From Paenibacillus sp. UNC451MF (GTDB lineage Bacteria; Bacillota; Bacilli; Paenibacillales; NBRC-103111), in contig NZ_JMLS01000002.1 in the NCBI RefSeq assembly GCF_000686845.1, forward strand, positions 310,001 through 374,000: a stretch of DNA of 64,000 bases, in the 5' to 3' direction. Positions within the stretch are counted from its first letter, which is position 1. Every line of letters begins with the position of its first letter. Made by a program: the position numbers and the translations under genes. The notes below the pieces were generated by a model that worked only from the letters and a program-made list of their open reading frames with translations, was not told the DNA's origin and did not search any database. Of the stretch, positions 17,650-28,600 are shown one piece after another.

Positions 17650-18242
17650 AGCAGCCTCCTTCCCCTTAAGAACGCTTCAACCTGATTTTCCGTATCCTGG
17701 AGCATCCCTTGATTATCAATCACAATATCAGCCATTGCCTTCTTCTGTTCAATATCCATTTGTGCCTTAAGCCGAGCTTCTGCCTGTTCCACGGTAAGCT
17801 TGTCCCGGTTCATCAGTCGCTGAAGCTGCAGACTTCTCGGTATGTATACAACCATGACAGCTTCAAACATCGATTGCAGTGCCGACTCATATAACAAAGG
17901 AATATCTACGACTACAAGCTTGTCCGGATGAAGCTGCTCGTATTGATGCATCCGTTCACGAATAAGTGCCCGGATCGAGGGGTGCATAATATTTTCCAGG
18001 TCCTTCAATGCCTGAGGATTGCCAAATACCACTTCTCCTAGCTTTTTACGAAACAGAGAGCCATCAGGATTCAAAATTTCCGGTCCGAATCGATCCACAA
18101 TCTGCTTCAGCACAGGACTGCCAGGCTCTACTACCTCTCTGGCAATGCGGTCGGCATCAACCAGCATCGCGCCGCGCTGCACCAGCATGTCGGATACGGT
18201 GCTTTTGCCGCAGGCGATGCCTCCGGTTAAACCGATATTCAT
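17646..18242 (-). CDS. coaE: Dephospho-CoA kinase
   Basis: 198 residues. P-loop GLTGGIACGKST (4-15), the DADRIAREVVEPG segment and VVVDIPLLYES are all diagnostic of CoaE. It phosphorylates the 3'-OH of dephospho-CoA in the last step of coenzyme A synthesis. The order polA-mutM-ytaF-coaE matches Bacillus subtilis. ATG follows GAAGGAGAAAG. Confidence 0.97.
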   Translation of the reverse strand: MNIGLTGGIACGKSTVSDMLVQRGAMLVDADRIAREVVEPGSPVLKQIVDRFGPEILNPDGSLFRKKLGEVVFGNPQALKDLENIMHPSIRALIRERMHQYEQLHPDKLVVVDIPLLYESALQSMFEAVMVVYIPRSLQLQRLMNRDKLTVEQAEARLKAQMDIEQKKAMADIVIDNQGMLQDTENQVEAFLRGRRLL

Positions 18243-18299
18243 AAGTTTCTTTCTCCTTCATGTTTTTCAACGCAACACAACGTTTGGTAGCATGATCTG

Positions 18300-18995
18300 C
18301 TACATCAATTTCATAATACCCATAATAATTAAAACACAACCGGGAAACACGGATAACCGTCGAAGCCAAGACATATCCGAGTACTTATATCCTATTCGTA
18401 AACCGCTCGCCAAGAAGGTCCCACTAGCCAATGCTATAACCGCAGAAGTGAGAAGCGGCGTAAATCCAATCAATGCAGCACCAATCCCTGCTCCGAACGC
18501 ATCCAGTGACAACGCAATCCCTAGCAAAAGCGCTTCATAGGGCGATATGTTGCCGGAACGGTCCATATCTGCAATCGAAGGCGTGCGCAATATTTGAATA
18601 ACAAGACCGAACCGTTTCAATTCAATATTCAATACTTCTCTTGTTGTCGGGACACCATCAATCCCTGAGATTCGTACAGGGAGTTCATTAGGGGCATCCG
18701 CGGAATCTCCACTATCTACATCCTTTTTCTCCATCATAACTTGATAGACGGCCCAAATCCCGATTCCGATCAGAATGATGCCGCCGATCGCCTTGGCAAA
18801 AACCGGATCGACAAAATGGCTAATGAACACGCCGATTTGCATAGCAAGATAAATAATAAAACCGGAACAGCATGAAATAATTGCAACCGATACTAATGGC
18901 ATACGAATTTTCCGCAAGCCATACATGACACCAACACCAAATCCATCGAGACTAACGGCTAAAGCCAATATCAACAAGGAGATAAAAGGCAGCAT
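18300..18995 (-). CDS. ytaF: Sporulation membrane protein YtaF (MntP-like)
   Basis: 231 residues with about six membrane segments in two related halves. Repeated motifs ALAVSLDGFGVG and GIALSLDAFGAG place an aspartate in each half, as in the MntP/DUF204 manganese-exporter superfamily. A charged loop (about 92-140) separates the halves. Its place between mutM and coaE is the YtaF position in Bacillus. Transport of Mn or another ion is inferred from the superfamily. Confidence 0.93.
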   Translation of the reverse strand: MLPFISLLILALAVSLDGFGVGVMYGLRKIRMPLVSVAIISCCSGFIIYLAMQIGVFISHFVDPVFAKAIGGIILIGIGIWAVYQVMMEKKDVDSGDSADAPNELPVRISGIDGVPTTREVLNIELKRFGLVIQILRTPSIADMDRSGNISPYEALLLGIALSLDAFGAGIGAALIGFTPLLTSAVIALASGTFLASGLRIGYKYSDMSWLRRLSVFPGCVLIIMGIMKLM

Positions 18996-19079
18996 GATAC
19001 TTCCCTCCCGACCGTTTTACTCCTTACTATATGGCGACTTTGGGCGGGGGGTGCATATTCCTGCGAACATCAACTACAT

Positions 19080-19937
19080 TCAAAAATCAGCTTTCTTCGT
19101 GCTCTTTCGTTTCAAGGGCTGGCACTTAGGGCAAAAATGGGTTCCACGACCTGCTACAACGGTTTTTTCGATCTCATGGCCGCATTTGTGGCAAGGCTCG
19201 CCTTTTCGTCCGTACATCTGCAACTGATGCTGGAACATTCCCATCTCTCCCTGACCGTTTACGTAAGACTTTATGGAAGAGCCTCCAACAGCAACCGCAT
19301 CGTTCAATGTGCTAATAATAGCCTCGTACAACGTGGCCCATTCCTTGCGAGATAACGAACTTGCTTCCCGTTCAGGGTGAATCCCGGCCAGAAACAAGGA
19401 CTCATCCACATAAATATTCCCTATGCCTACGATATATTCCTGATTCAGTAGGAGGGGCTTGATTTTGGTGGAACGGCCCTCCAATTTACGTTTGAAGGCA
19501 TCCAGCGTAAACGTCTCATCGAGAGGCTCTAGCCCTAATTTTTTAAGCGGCTGTTCGTCAAGCTCGGTCCCTCTCGGGAACAAATGCATCGTGCCAAACT
19601 GACGTACATCCTTATATCTTAATTCGCTTCCATCGGTAAAATGAAACACGACATGCGTATGCAGCTCCAACGGATCATTCTTGTCATATAGACCGTAACG
19701 ACCTTCCATCCGAAGATGAGAAACAAGGGTGAATTCATCCGTGAGTAAACGCAGAAATTTCCCCCTCCGTTCTACGCCATGAAACGTTTGACCTTGCAGT
19801 AGAAGGGCAAACTCATCAGGCTCCTCAGGACGCTGAATAATGCGACGTAAATGGACGCTAACCTGCTCGATCTTTTTACCGATAATTAACTGATTTAAAG
19901 TCCGTTTGACCGTTTCAACCTCCGGCAATTCCGGCAT
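19080..19937 (-). CDS. mutM: Formamidopyrimidine-DNA glycosylase
   Basis: 285 residues from the ATG at 19937. The in-frame GTG 9 bp upstream lies inside the GAGGTG ribosome binding site, and mature Fpg must expose Pro2 as catalytic nucleophile, which only the MPELPE start gives. The C-terminal zinc finger has CHKCG and CPKC pairs. It excises 8-oxoguanine and formamidopyrimidines and nicks the abasic site. Close coupling to polA suits base-excision repair. Confidence 0.97.
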   Translation of the reverse strand: MPELPEVETVKRTLNQLIIGKKIEQVSVHLRRIIQRPEEPDEFALLLQGQTFHGVERRGKFLRLLTDEFTLVSHLRMEGRYGLYDKNDPLELHTHVVFHFTDGSELRYKDVRQFGTMHLFPRGTELDEQPLKKLGLEPLDETFTLDAFKRKLEGRSTKIKPLLLNQEYIVGIGNIYVDESLFLAGIHPEREASSLSRKEWATLYEAIISTLNDAVAVGGSSIKSYVNGQGEMGMFQHQLQMYGRKGEPCHKCGHEIEKTVVAGRGTHFCPKCQPLKRKSTKKADF

Positions 19938-20054
19938 GATGTTCACCTCGAAAGCTATTTATAAGCGGGATAAGGAATGCAGTCCAGGATCACTCCGATC
20001 ATGCTCGATCCCTTGTACATTCCCTGACCCGTTTCATAAAGAACCTATATTATA

Positions 20055-22721
20055 TTACTTTGCTTCGTACCAGTTCAACCCGGTATCTACTTCCACTTTT
20101 AGCGGCACAACAAGCTTGAGTGCATTTTCCATCACTTCAGCAACCGTTATTTTCATGGTCTCGATCTCATCCTCAGGAACTTCAAACACCAATTCGTCAT
20201 GTACTTGAAGCAGCATCTGGCTCTTGAGTCCATCCCGCTTCAGACGTTCATCCATTTGCACCATCGCCAGCTTAATAATATCTGCGGCTGTCCCTTGAAT
20301 TGGCGTATTCATTGCAGTACGTTCCGCAAAGGAACGCAGATTAAAGTTCGAGGCCGTAATTTCAGGTAAATAGCGGCGGCGCTGCAGCAGTGTCGTCACG
20401 TAGCCGTCCTGACGCGCTTTTTTCACAATATCGTCCATGTATTGGCGAACCCCTTGGAATACGGCAAAATACTGCTCGATAAACTGTGCCGCATCTTTAC
20501 GGGTAATATTCAAGTTTTGAGATAACCCGTAGTCACTGATTCCATATACAATACCAAAATTAACGGCCTTGGCTTGACGACGCATGTTGGAATCTACGGC
20601 GTCCTCGGATACTCCGAATACGTCCATCGCTGTTTTGGTGTGAATGTCCATATCCTTAATAAAAGCTTCGATCAGCTTCTCATCTTGTGATATATGAGCA
20701 AGCACCCGCAGCTCGATCTGAGAATAGTCGGCTGTCAGTATCGACCAACCTGGCTTGGACGGCACGAACACTTTGCGGATTTTGCGCCCTTCCTCCAAAC
20801 GGATCGGGATATTCTGCAGATTCGGATATTGACTGCTTAAGCGCCCCGTTGCCGCAATGGTCTGTCTGTAGTAGGTGTGCACCTTCCCCGTATCCGGGCG
20901 CACCTCTTTAAGCAGCCCTTCCACATAAGTCGACTGGAGCTTGGCCAGCGTTCTGTAGTGGAGAATATGACCGATAACCGGATGGTAGGGCTCCAGCTTC
21001 TCAAGCACCTCGGCATCCGTCGAGTAGCCGGTCTTCGTCTTTTTAATCGTCGGCAGTTGCAGCTTCTCGAACAAAATCTCGCCGAGCTGTTTCGGTGAAT
21101 TAATATTGAACTCCGTTCCTGCCGCATCATAGATTGATTTCATAATCGTTTCAAGCTGCGCTCCCAGCTCTGAGCCATACTGCTTCAAAGCCTCGATATC
21201 TACTTTGATGCCCTTCTCTTCCATCTCGGCCAGCACGCTAGCCAATGGCTGCTCCAGCTCGTAGAACAGCTCATTCATATCGCTTTGTTCCAAATCGCGC
21301 TTCATCGGCTCTACCAGGCTGTGAATCGTCATTACCTTTCGGCACAAATGATCGCTCAATAATTCGATGGCTGGAATTTGGAACTTAGCCCCTTTGCCGA
21401 ATATCTCTTCGTCGGCTTTCAACACAGGCAAGCTGTATTTAGACGACAAGCCACTTAAAGTCAGTGCCGATTCAGTCGGGTCCAGCAAATAAGCGGCAAG
21501 CAGGATATCGAATGACGTTCCCTTGAGGTGAATGCCCCGCCACGCCAGTAAAATTTCTGCGCGATGCTGATCATGAATAGCCACAGACTTGTCCGGGGAC
21601 TCCAACCATGCTTTTAATGAAACCGCTTCTTCCGCTTCCGACACTAGTAGCTCAACGGGTACATAGTAGCACTTCTGCTCCGTGTATAGAGCAATCCCTA
21701 TCATATCTGCAATATGCGGATTATCTCCTGCGGCCTCTACGTGCAAACAGGTGACTTGGGGAAGCGACTCGACGAGTGCTGCCAGCCCTTGCCGATCCTG
21801 TACCGAAACGACGTTAAGCTCAACCTGCGCAGCCTGTGCGCTGTCATCAGAACTCACACTTGAAAAATCCATTTTTTCTAGCAGCGACTTAAATTCCAAT
21901 TTGCGGAACATGTCCGCCAAGGCTTGTCCCTCATAACCGGCAAAGGCAAGCTCTTCCCACTTCGTGGTTAGCGGAACCTCACGGAAGATTGTGGCCAATT
22001 CCTTACTCATTCGTGCGTCGTCCGCATGCTGCTCGACTTTTTCCTTCATTTTGCCTTTTAATTGCTCGGTGTTCGCTAATACACCTTCTACCGTTTCATA
22101 CTCATGAAGCAGCTTAAGCGCGGTTTTCTCTCCTACGCCGGGGATACCGGGGATATTATCTGAGGCATCGCCCATCAAACCCTTCAAATCTATAATTTGC
22201 TTCGGCGTTAAGCCGTATTTTTCTTTTATTTCATTATTATCGTAAAGCTCTACCTCGCTAATTCCCTTTCGCGTCAAAGCGATTGTTACCCGTTCCGATG
22301 CAAGCTGCAGCATATCCTTGTCCCCGGTAACAACCATGACGTCAATATCGCCCTTTTCATCAGCAATTCGGGTCAGAGTTCCGATAATGTCGTCCGCTTC
22401 ATACCCTTCCAGCTCGAATTGGGCCATTCCGAAAGCGCGAATCAAATCACGAAGAAGAGGAAATTGCTCGGACAGCTCCGGTGGCGTTTTTGCTCTTCCG
22501 CCTTTATAGTCAGCGTAATCTTTATGTCGAAACGTTACTTTTCCCGCGTCAAAAGCTACAAGAAAGTGAGTCGGTTTTTGCTCTTCCAGCAGCTTCAACA
22601 GCATCGTCGTAAATCCGAATACAGCATTGGTATGCAGACCGCTCGAATTGCTTAGTAAAGGTAATGCATAAAATGCGCGATTGGCAATACTGTTGCCGTC
22701 AATCAAAATTAATTTCGACAT
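20055..22721 (-). CDS. polA: DNA polymerase I
   Basis: 888 residues. The 5'-3' exonuclease domain (about 1-290) has DGNSIANRAFYA and the GDKDMLQLAS and DNIPGIPGVGEKTA motifs. The middle domain (about 305-475) has lost the proofreading acidic motif, with VEAAGDNP where DxE is expected, as in other Bacillus-type Pol I enzymes. The polymerase domain has motif A DYSQIELRVLAHIS, motif B RRQAKAVNFGIVYG and motif C QVHDELVFEVP. It replaces primers and fills repair gaps. It is first in the leftward repair/CoA gene string. Confidence 0.98.
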   Translation of the reverse strand: MSKLILIDGNSIANRAFYALPLLSNSSGLHTNAVFGFTTMLLKLLEEQKPTHFLVAFDAGKVTFRHKDYADYKGGRAKTPPELSEQFPLLRDLIRAFGMAQFELEGYEADDIIGTLTRIADEKGDIDVMVVTGDKDMLQLASERVTIALTRKGISEVELYDNNEIKEKYGLTPKQIIDLKGLMGDASDNIPGIPGVGEKTALKLLHEYETVEGVLANTEQLKGKMKEKVEQHADDARMSKELATIFREVPLTTKWEELAFAGYEGQALADMFRKLEFKSLLEKMDFSSVSSDDSAQAAQVELNVVSVQDRQGLAALVESLPQVTCLHVEAAGDNPHIADMIGIALYTEQKCYYVPVELLVSEAEEAVSLKAWLESPDKSVAIHDQHRAEILLAWRGIHLKGTSFDILLAAYLLDPTESALTLSGLSSKYSLPVLKADEEIFGKGAKFQIPAIELLSDHLCRKVMTIHSLVEPMKRDLEQSDMNELFYELEQPLASVLAEMEEKGIKVDIEALKQYGSELGAQLETIMKSIYDAAGTEFNINSPKQLGEILFEKLQLPTIKKTKTGYSTDAEVLEKLEPYHPVIGHILHYRTLAKLQSTYVEGLLKEVRPDTGKVHTYYRQTIAATGRLSSQYPNLQNIPIRLEEGRKIRKVFVPSKPGWSILTADYSQIELRVLAHISQDEKLIEAFIKDMDIHTKTAMDVFGVSEDAVDSNMRRQAKAVNFGIVYGISDYGLSQNLNITRKDAAQFIEQYFAVFQGVRQYMDDIVKKARQDGYVTTLLQRRRYLPEITASNFNLRSFAERTAMNTPIQGTAADIIKLAMVQMDERLKRDGLKSQMLLQVHDELVFEVPEDEIETMKITVAEVMENALKLVVPLKVEVDTGLNWYEAK

Positions 22722-22886
22722 CGTTACACCCCATTTTCCATAACATCACTACTCCATGATAGCATAGGACAACGAGAGAAAAAAAGCTTCAGACTACATT
22801 CTCATTCTTAGGGGTGATGTCGGCCTCTTGAGCATAAACATAGAATATAAGGCGATGCTTTTCGCGTAAACGGAGGTAGATTTTTT

Positions 22887-23636
22887 ATGAGCACCTCAAA
22901 CCGGACCCAAGGCAAAAAAGCCATCTGTTTTGATGTCAATCAAACCTTGATTCATCAAGGGATTCATTTTGAGCAGGCTTTCCGTTCCGTCTGGAACGAC
23001 TATTACTCCCGCTCGATTCAAGGCGACTTTCCGCAAGCGGAAGAGCTGTGGAACAAGTATCAGAGCTATTGGCAGCAGCATAAGAAGACTCGTACTACAC
23101 GAGTCCATCTTGATGATTTGCAGCAGCAATGCTTGCAAAACGCGCTCAAAGAGCTCCACGTTCCGGTTCACCAACAATTTTCGAATGATTTCTTCCAGCT
23201 GGTTCGCAGATCCAGGCTTGCTGCCAAATCACTGGCGCCCAGAGTAGAAGAAACGCTGCAGGAGCTCGCACCCCGATTCAAGCTGGCCATCATCAGCAAT
23301 AGTCCCCGCAGCGAAGTTACTCATTTATTGAACCGATTCAAATTAAGTGGATATTTCCCGGAGGAACGAATTTTCACAGCCCAGCATAGCGCAGATAAAA
23401 AGCCGAACATCCCTTTGTTCAAAACAGCCATCCGTACGATGGATCTGTCGCCGCGGCAGCTGGTTATGGTAGGTAACTCGTGGAAGCATGATGTGTGTGG
23501 AGCTACAAAAGCGGGGTTGGATGCCGTCTGGGTTCAAGCCAACAGCGGCACCTCCAGAAAAATTTCACAGCAAAAGCTCGGTAAACGCAATGTGTACTGT
23601 ATCCAACAGATGGATCAGCTGCTGGAGCTATTCTGA
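22887..23636 (+). CDS. HAD-superfamily hydrolase
   Basis: 249 residues. CFDVNQTL gives the nucleophile Asp of HAD motif I, but the second acidic position is Asn rather than Asp. IISNSPRS is motif II, a lysine in SADKKPNIP motif III, and VMVGNSWKHDVCGATKAG a relaxed motif IV. The Asn variant occurs in some dehalogenase- or nucleotidase-like HAD groups, so the substrate is not predictable. The start follows GGAGGTAG. It converges on the next gene, overlapping its 3' end by 9 bp. Confidence 0.85.
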   Translation: MSTSNRTQGKKAICFDVNQTLIHQGIHFEQAFRSVWNDYYSRSIQGDFPQAEELWNKYQSYWQQHKKTRTTRVHLDDLQQQCLQNALKELHVPVHQQFSNDFFQLVRRSRLAAKSLAPRVEETLQELAPRFKLAIISNSPRSEVTHLLNRFKLSGYFPEERIFTAQHSADKKPNIPLFKTAIRTMDLSPRQLVMVGNSWKHDVCGATKAGLDAVWVQANSGTSRKISQQKLGKRNVYCIQQMDQLLELF

Positions 23637-25433
23637 CCCTGAGGATGCACGGTGCTCAAGCCCAAGACACTCACAATGAACAGTGCTTCCGCGATGCCCT
23701 TTAGACAGCTTCTTCAATCTGGCCGACGATTGCGATATTTGCTCCAATGTGACCGTGTCAGCAAGCTCGCATACGATTAAAGACAGGGAGATGGTAACAC
23801 CGTTCGCCTCAATCCGGTTGCCGCCGCGATCCTCCACGTAGCACCAGTCATCCCCTTCATAGAAGAGCCGAACCCCTTGATCGAATCGGCGGATGATTTC
23901 CTTGCACAGCCTCTCAGCATCCCATGACGAGGTGATGGCTATAAAGTCGTCACCTCCGACATGGCCTACAAAGTCGAACGGCTTGCCGCACACAACAATA
24001 GACTGCTGGATGACGTCCGCTGTGTATTGGATAAGCTGGTCCCCTTTTTGAAACCCGTAACGATCGTTGAACCATTTAAAATAATCCAAATCCGCATAAA
24101 TGACCGAGAACCGTTTTTTCTCCATCAAGCGTTTATTCAGCTCACGGTGGATTTGAATGTTGCCGGGTAATCCGGTCAAAGGGCTTGCTACCTTGGCACT
24201 CTCCATCCGTGCGTTGGTGATGCACTCCAATATCGAGCGGATCGAAGACGCTCCCGCCATTTTCCCTTCGTTCGTAATGATGACCAAATCGTACAAATTA
24301 TTAATATCCCTTGAAGTTGCGAGCTGGGACACCGTCTCCACCGGCATATGCTGGTCAACGATTAGCGGCTGTGCATCCATGACCTGATCTATAGTTCGAT
24401 TCCAAAATAATGAAAACCCATACTGTCCCGCCAACTGCTGAAACAGTCTCTCCCGCATCATCAAACCTACAGGCACACCTTTGGAAACAATGACGGCTCC
24501 CGGTGCGTTCACATGCTTTTTAAAATAATTGGCTACCTCCGAAATCAACGCCTTGCAATCAAAGGTTCCGATAGGAGCAATCAAATCCCCTATTGACCAT
24601 GTACTGCCTGCCGTATCATGAATTTTCCGCTGCTGAACGATGTGATTGACCAAATCCGGTGCCAGCTCGGTTCCCTCCAAAGAAGGCCTGCCCAATAAAT
24701 AACCTTGTCCGTAATGCACCCCCATCCTCGTCAAATATAGCAGTTCATCGAGATGTTCAATGCCTTCTGCAATGATTTCGATGTTCAACTTTTGAGCGAA
24801 CGAGACGAAGGTTTCGAGGATCGCTTCTTTTGTTTTATGGAACTGCACCCCTTGTACCAAGGAGCGGTCCACCTTAATAAAATCGGGTTGAAGCTCAGCA
24901 ATCGCCTGCAAGGATGAGTACCCGGCTCCGGCATCATCAATGGCAATGCGGTAGCCTTGATTGCGGTAATGCATCAGCAATTTCTTGGCCATAGAAAAGT
25001 CTTCAATTGAGCTGCGCTCGGTAATTTCAAAAACGATGCGGTCCGGGTTCATCCCCTGCGCTTCCAGCAGCTCAAGAGTTCTTCCTGGTACAAACTGCGG
25101 GTCGTGAAGGATCGCCGCAGATATATTAATGAACAGCAGCTCTTTGCCTGAAGCAAAGAAGGCTCCTTGAATCGCTTTCTCCCTTGCCAGCCTATCCAGA
25201 GGGTACAGCTGCCCAGCCTCATCCGCATAGGTAAACAGAGGGAGCGGAGAATGGAGCGGATGATTGTGAGGACCCCGAGTCAAGGCTTCATAGCCTAATA
25301 GACTGCCGTTTTTTAAGGATATAATCGGTTGGTATACGGAATGAATCATCTTATGCCGCAGGATCTCCTGAATTTCGTTCTCTAAATATGTCTTATCCTC
25401 TTGTACGATCGAATTTCTATGGATAGCGGTCAT
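23628..25433 (-). CDS. EAL-CBS-GGDEF cyclic-di-GMP protein with degenerate cyclase motif
   Basis: 601 residues without membrane segments, so probably cytosolic. The EAL phosphodiesterase domain (about 25-265) keeps its catalytic set: EALTR at 49, FEITER, IAIDDAGAGYSS, FIKVD, AEGIE and QGYLLGRP. Two CBS-like repeats (about 285-410) follow, likely binding a nucleotide. The C-terminal GGDEF domain has GGDDF at 493-497 in place of GG(D/E)EF, so cyclase activity is doubtful. It probably hydrolyses c-di-GMP, with the CBS and GGDDF parts as sensors. In spore-formers c-di-GMP tunes motility and matrix production. Confidence 0.9.
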   Translation of the reverse strand: MTAIHRNSIVQEDKTYLENEIQEILRHKMIHSVYQPIISLKNGSLLGYEALTRGPHNHPLHSPLPLFTYADEAGQLYPLDRLAREKAIQGAFFASGKELLFINISAAILHDPQFVPGRTLELLEAQGMNPDRIVFEITERSSIEDFSMAKKLLMHYRNQGYRIAIDDAGAGYSSLQAIAELQPDFIKVDRSLVQGVQFHKTKEAILETFVSFAQKLNIEIIAEGIEHLDELLYLTRMGVHYGQGYLLGRPSLEGTELAPDLVNHIVQQRKIHDTAGSTWSIGDLIAPIGTFDCKALISEVANYFKKHVNAPGAVIVSKGVPVGLMMRERLFQQLAGQYGFSLFWNRTIDQVMDAQPLIVDQHMPVETVSQLATSRDINNLYDLVIITNEGKMAGASSIRSILECITNARMESAKVASPLTGLPGNIQIHRELNKRLMEKKRFSVIYADLDYFKWFNDRYGFQKGDQLIQYTADVIQQSIVVCGKPFDFVGHVGGDDFIAITSSWDAERLCKEIIRRFDQGVRLFYEGDDWCYVEDRGGNRIEANGVTISLSLIVCELADTVTLEQISQSSARLKKLSKGHRGSTVHCECLGLEHRASSGSE

Positions 25434-25554
25434 ATTAAATTCATCCCCTCATTGTGCTATATGTACAGATTCCACTCTATCATAGGATTTTTATCCCAGT
25501 GTAAAAGTCCTATGCTTCTTTTGTAAATGGTATGTAAATCTTCATTTCGCTATA

Positions 25555-25603
25555 AAAAAGCCTCTTACAGCATCAACGTTTATCACGTGATACCGCAAGA
25601 GGC
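25555..25603 (-). terminator. Terminator after the second SLH giant
   Basis: Stem GCCTCTT/AAGAGGC with a long structured loop is followed on the minus strand by TTTTTTAT, just after the stop at 25613. Confidence 0.8.
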
Positions 25604-25612
25604 ACTCCAGAA

Positions 25613-28600
25613 CTAATTCATAAATTCAGCATATTGCAGAAGGCGCTTCATCATGACAGCAGCTTCAGCACGGCTAGCGTTTTGTCCAGGAACGAAGGTA
25701 TGCTCCGTCATTCCATTAATGATACCTGCGTTAACCGCCTGGGCTACCGCGTCTTTTGCCCATCCGCTGATCGTATTGGAATCCGTGAAGGAAGCCAACA
25801 CTTTGGAGTCAGCAGCTGCTTTTCTCCCAGCTGCGGTAATCGCTCTTGCTACCATAACCGCCATTTGCTCGCGAGTTATGTTGGCCTCTGGTTTGAACGT
25901 GCCATCTTCATATCCATCTACAAGTCCTGCATTGGATGCGGCACCTACAACTCCGGCATACCAGTCATTCGCCTTAACATCGCTGAATTTGGAGCTGCTG
26001 TTCTCCGATAGACCTAAGGAACGAATGAGAATAGCTGCAAACTCTGCACGCGTAATGCGATTGTCGGGAGCAAATCCGATATCCGTCATTCCTTTAACAA
26101 CAAGCTTGGATGCTAACAGCTCTACATCGTCTTTAGCCCAATGACCTTTAAGATCTGCAAATGTTTTGGACGATTCAACAATGGCGTACACACTGTTGCC
26201 AGGACGTTTGATCGTTGCTTGTGTCGAGCCGTTCGATGTCGAGAAGGTAGCCGGCACGAAGCTTATTTCTCCATTGCTAGGATTGAACAGCACTGCCGTT
26301 GTCTTCTTCACATCGACAGCTTTGCCAATGCTCATCGTTCTCGATACATACGTCAGACCGAAATCATTGATAGAAACCGACTTGCCGTTTGCTTCGGCAG
26401 TCACTTTATAATCCACACCGCCGGACAGAAGCGTTAAGCCCTGCTCCTTCGCTTTGTCCTTCAGCTTCGTTAAAGTAGCGTCGTTTACTTTTTCCATTGT
26501 GACCGTGATTTTCAAGTCTTTTAAAGACACACCAAGTGATTTGGCTAGACCTGCAAAATCAATTGCTTTTACAGGCAAATCATAAGTCGTGTCGCCATAC
26601 TTCACAGATACGATCAGCGCTGGCGTTTTGGCCAGAGCATCCGACAATGGCTGAGCCGGCAATTGGAAGGAAGCCGTTGCCGCATCACTGCCCTTCGCTT
26701 CAATTATAATTCTTGAAGATGCTGCTCCGCTAAGCGCTTCAATAGCTTTAGTAATAGCGCCTGCATCCAATGTTACTTTGGCAATTGATCTGCCATCGGA
26801 AGCTTTCTCATTGACTGGATCGACGCTAATGACTTGGGACCCATCTTTGTTCGGTTGAACGGTCGGTGTACCGGTAGAAGAACCGCCACCGCTGCCGCTG
26901 CTTCCTCTATTACCGCTTGGTGAATATGGTCTTGCCGACGCTTCGTTAGAGCTGGCGCTCTCTCCTCCAGCGTTAGAAGCCGTTACCACGTAATAGTAAG
27001 TTGGTCCGTTCGTTAGATTGGTGTCTAAGTAACTGTTGGTTGCGAGATTGGAGGCTACGGTCGTGTAAGCTCCGCCGGAAGTTAGGCTGCGCTTCACTGT
27101 GTAATATGTCGCTCCGGCTACCGTGTTCCATGATAGTGCCACTTGCGTGTTTCTTGCTTCTGCTTTTAGTGCTGTCGGCGCTGCCGGAGGTTGCACCACG
27201 TTGCTTCCGTTTGGCGTAACGCTTGCCTCGTTTGAGTTGGCGCTTTCGCCTGCGATATTATTTGCTGTTACTACATAGTAGTAAGTCGTTCCGTTCGCCA
27301 AACCTTTTTCTGTATATTTTGTATCTATAATATTGGTTGCTACCTGTTCATAAGAGCCACCTGGTGTTGTGCTGCGTTTTAAACTGTAAGTTGTTGCTTC
27401 TTTTACGGTGTCCCAACTCAAGATTACCTGTTCATCTCCAGCGGTTGCTGTCAGGTTGCTTGGTGCTGCTGGAGCAGGTTTAATGTTCTTCACTGCATCA
27501 TTACCTAAACGATCCTCTAATTGCTTAAGATACAAACTTGGCGGGTTTACATGACTGCCCATATGATCCCAATATGCGTCTTTTCTTGGACGAGAGTCGT
27601 ACTCATTCGGTACAAGTGGCGTTCCCTTCGTACCTACGTGGCCAATCGCATAGTTTTGTGCCGTCGGAGGCTGTTGGGAAGTCAGGATGCCTTCCGTATT
27701 CCACGTAACATAGTTAGCGCCTGCCCAAGTATGTCCACTTCCTAACCAAGCCCGGTCACGGATAACAATGTGACCTTTTACTTGGTCAAACAATCCCCCA
27801 GTGGACCAACGGTGGTGCGGTTCACTGGAATTGTAATTTTTTTGAGATTCGCTGTCATGGATAACGTTAGGACCCGGAATCCGGCTATCAAATACAAATG
27901 CATGACGCTCCGATTCGGAATAAGAACGTTGAACCAAATTCAACTGTCCGATAAAGTAGTACGCGTATCGTGTACCGCCGGTAATAGTACTAACAAAATC
28001 CGTTACTTTGCTGTCCTGGACAGTAATGAATTTGGAATTCCCATTGATTTTAACCAAAGAAATAGCCAAATGCTTACCGGTTACATTCTTAACCCAACCG
28101 TTTTTCAAACCGTTCAAAACGACAGCATATTCAATATGGTTATCGTCTGCATAGTATGGATCCGTTGTATCATTATCCATTACAGTACTAATGATAGAAG
28201 GATCGAAGGCAGAATCGAAGTACATATTTTCCACACCGACATTTTCAATACGTTTTGTATCTGTATACTTCATGATCTGACCGCCGCCCCAACGGAGCTC
28301 GATCGAATTGGCGATAGGGGCGTCTACCGTGATGATGTTGTTCTCCACGTCTACATTCTTAACGATTCGGTCAAAGTCCATGTTAAAAGGAGACATTTGG
28401 CTTGTCGTACCTGGCAGGGCATCCGGTCTATCCGGCCGATCATAAATTTTATCCATACCCGTCTCATGAATCCAACTTTGATTCCCTACCCGGCGAACTA
28501 CGACTGTGTCGTCTACTTTAAAGTTACTTGCATTCGTTACTTTGAATGAACGTGCTCCTGCAGGAACATAAAGATCTGTAATATTCACTGCTGTGCTCGT

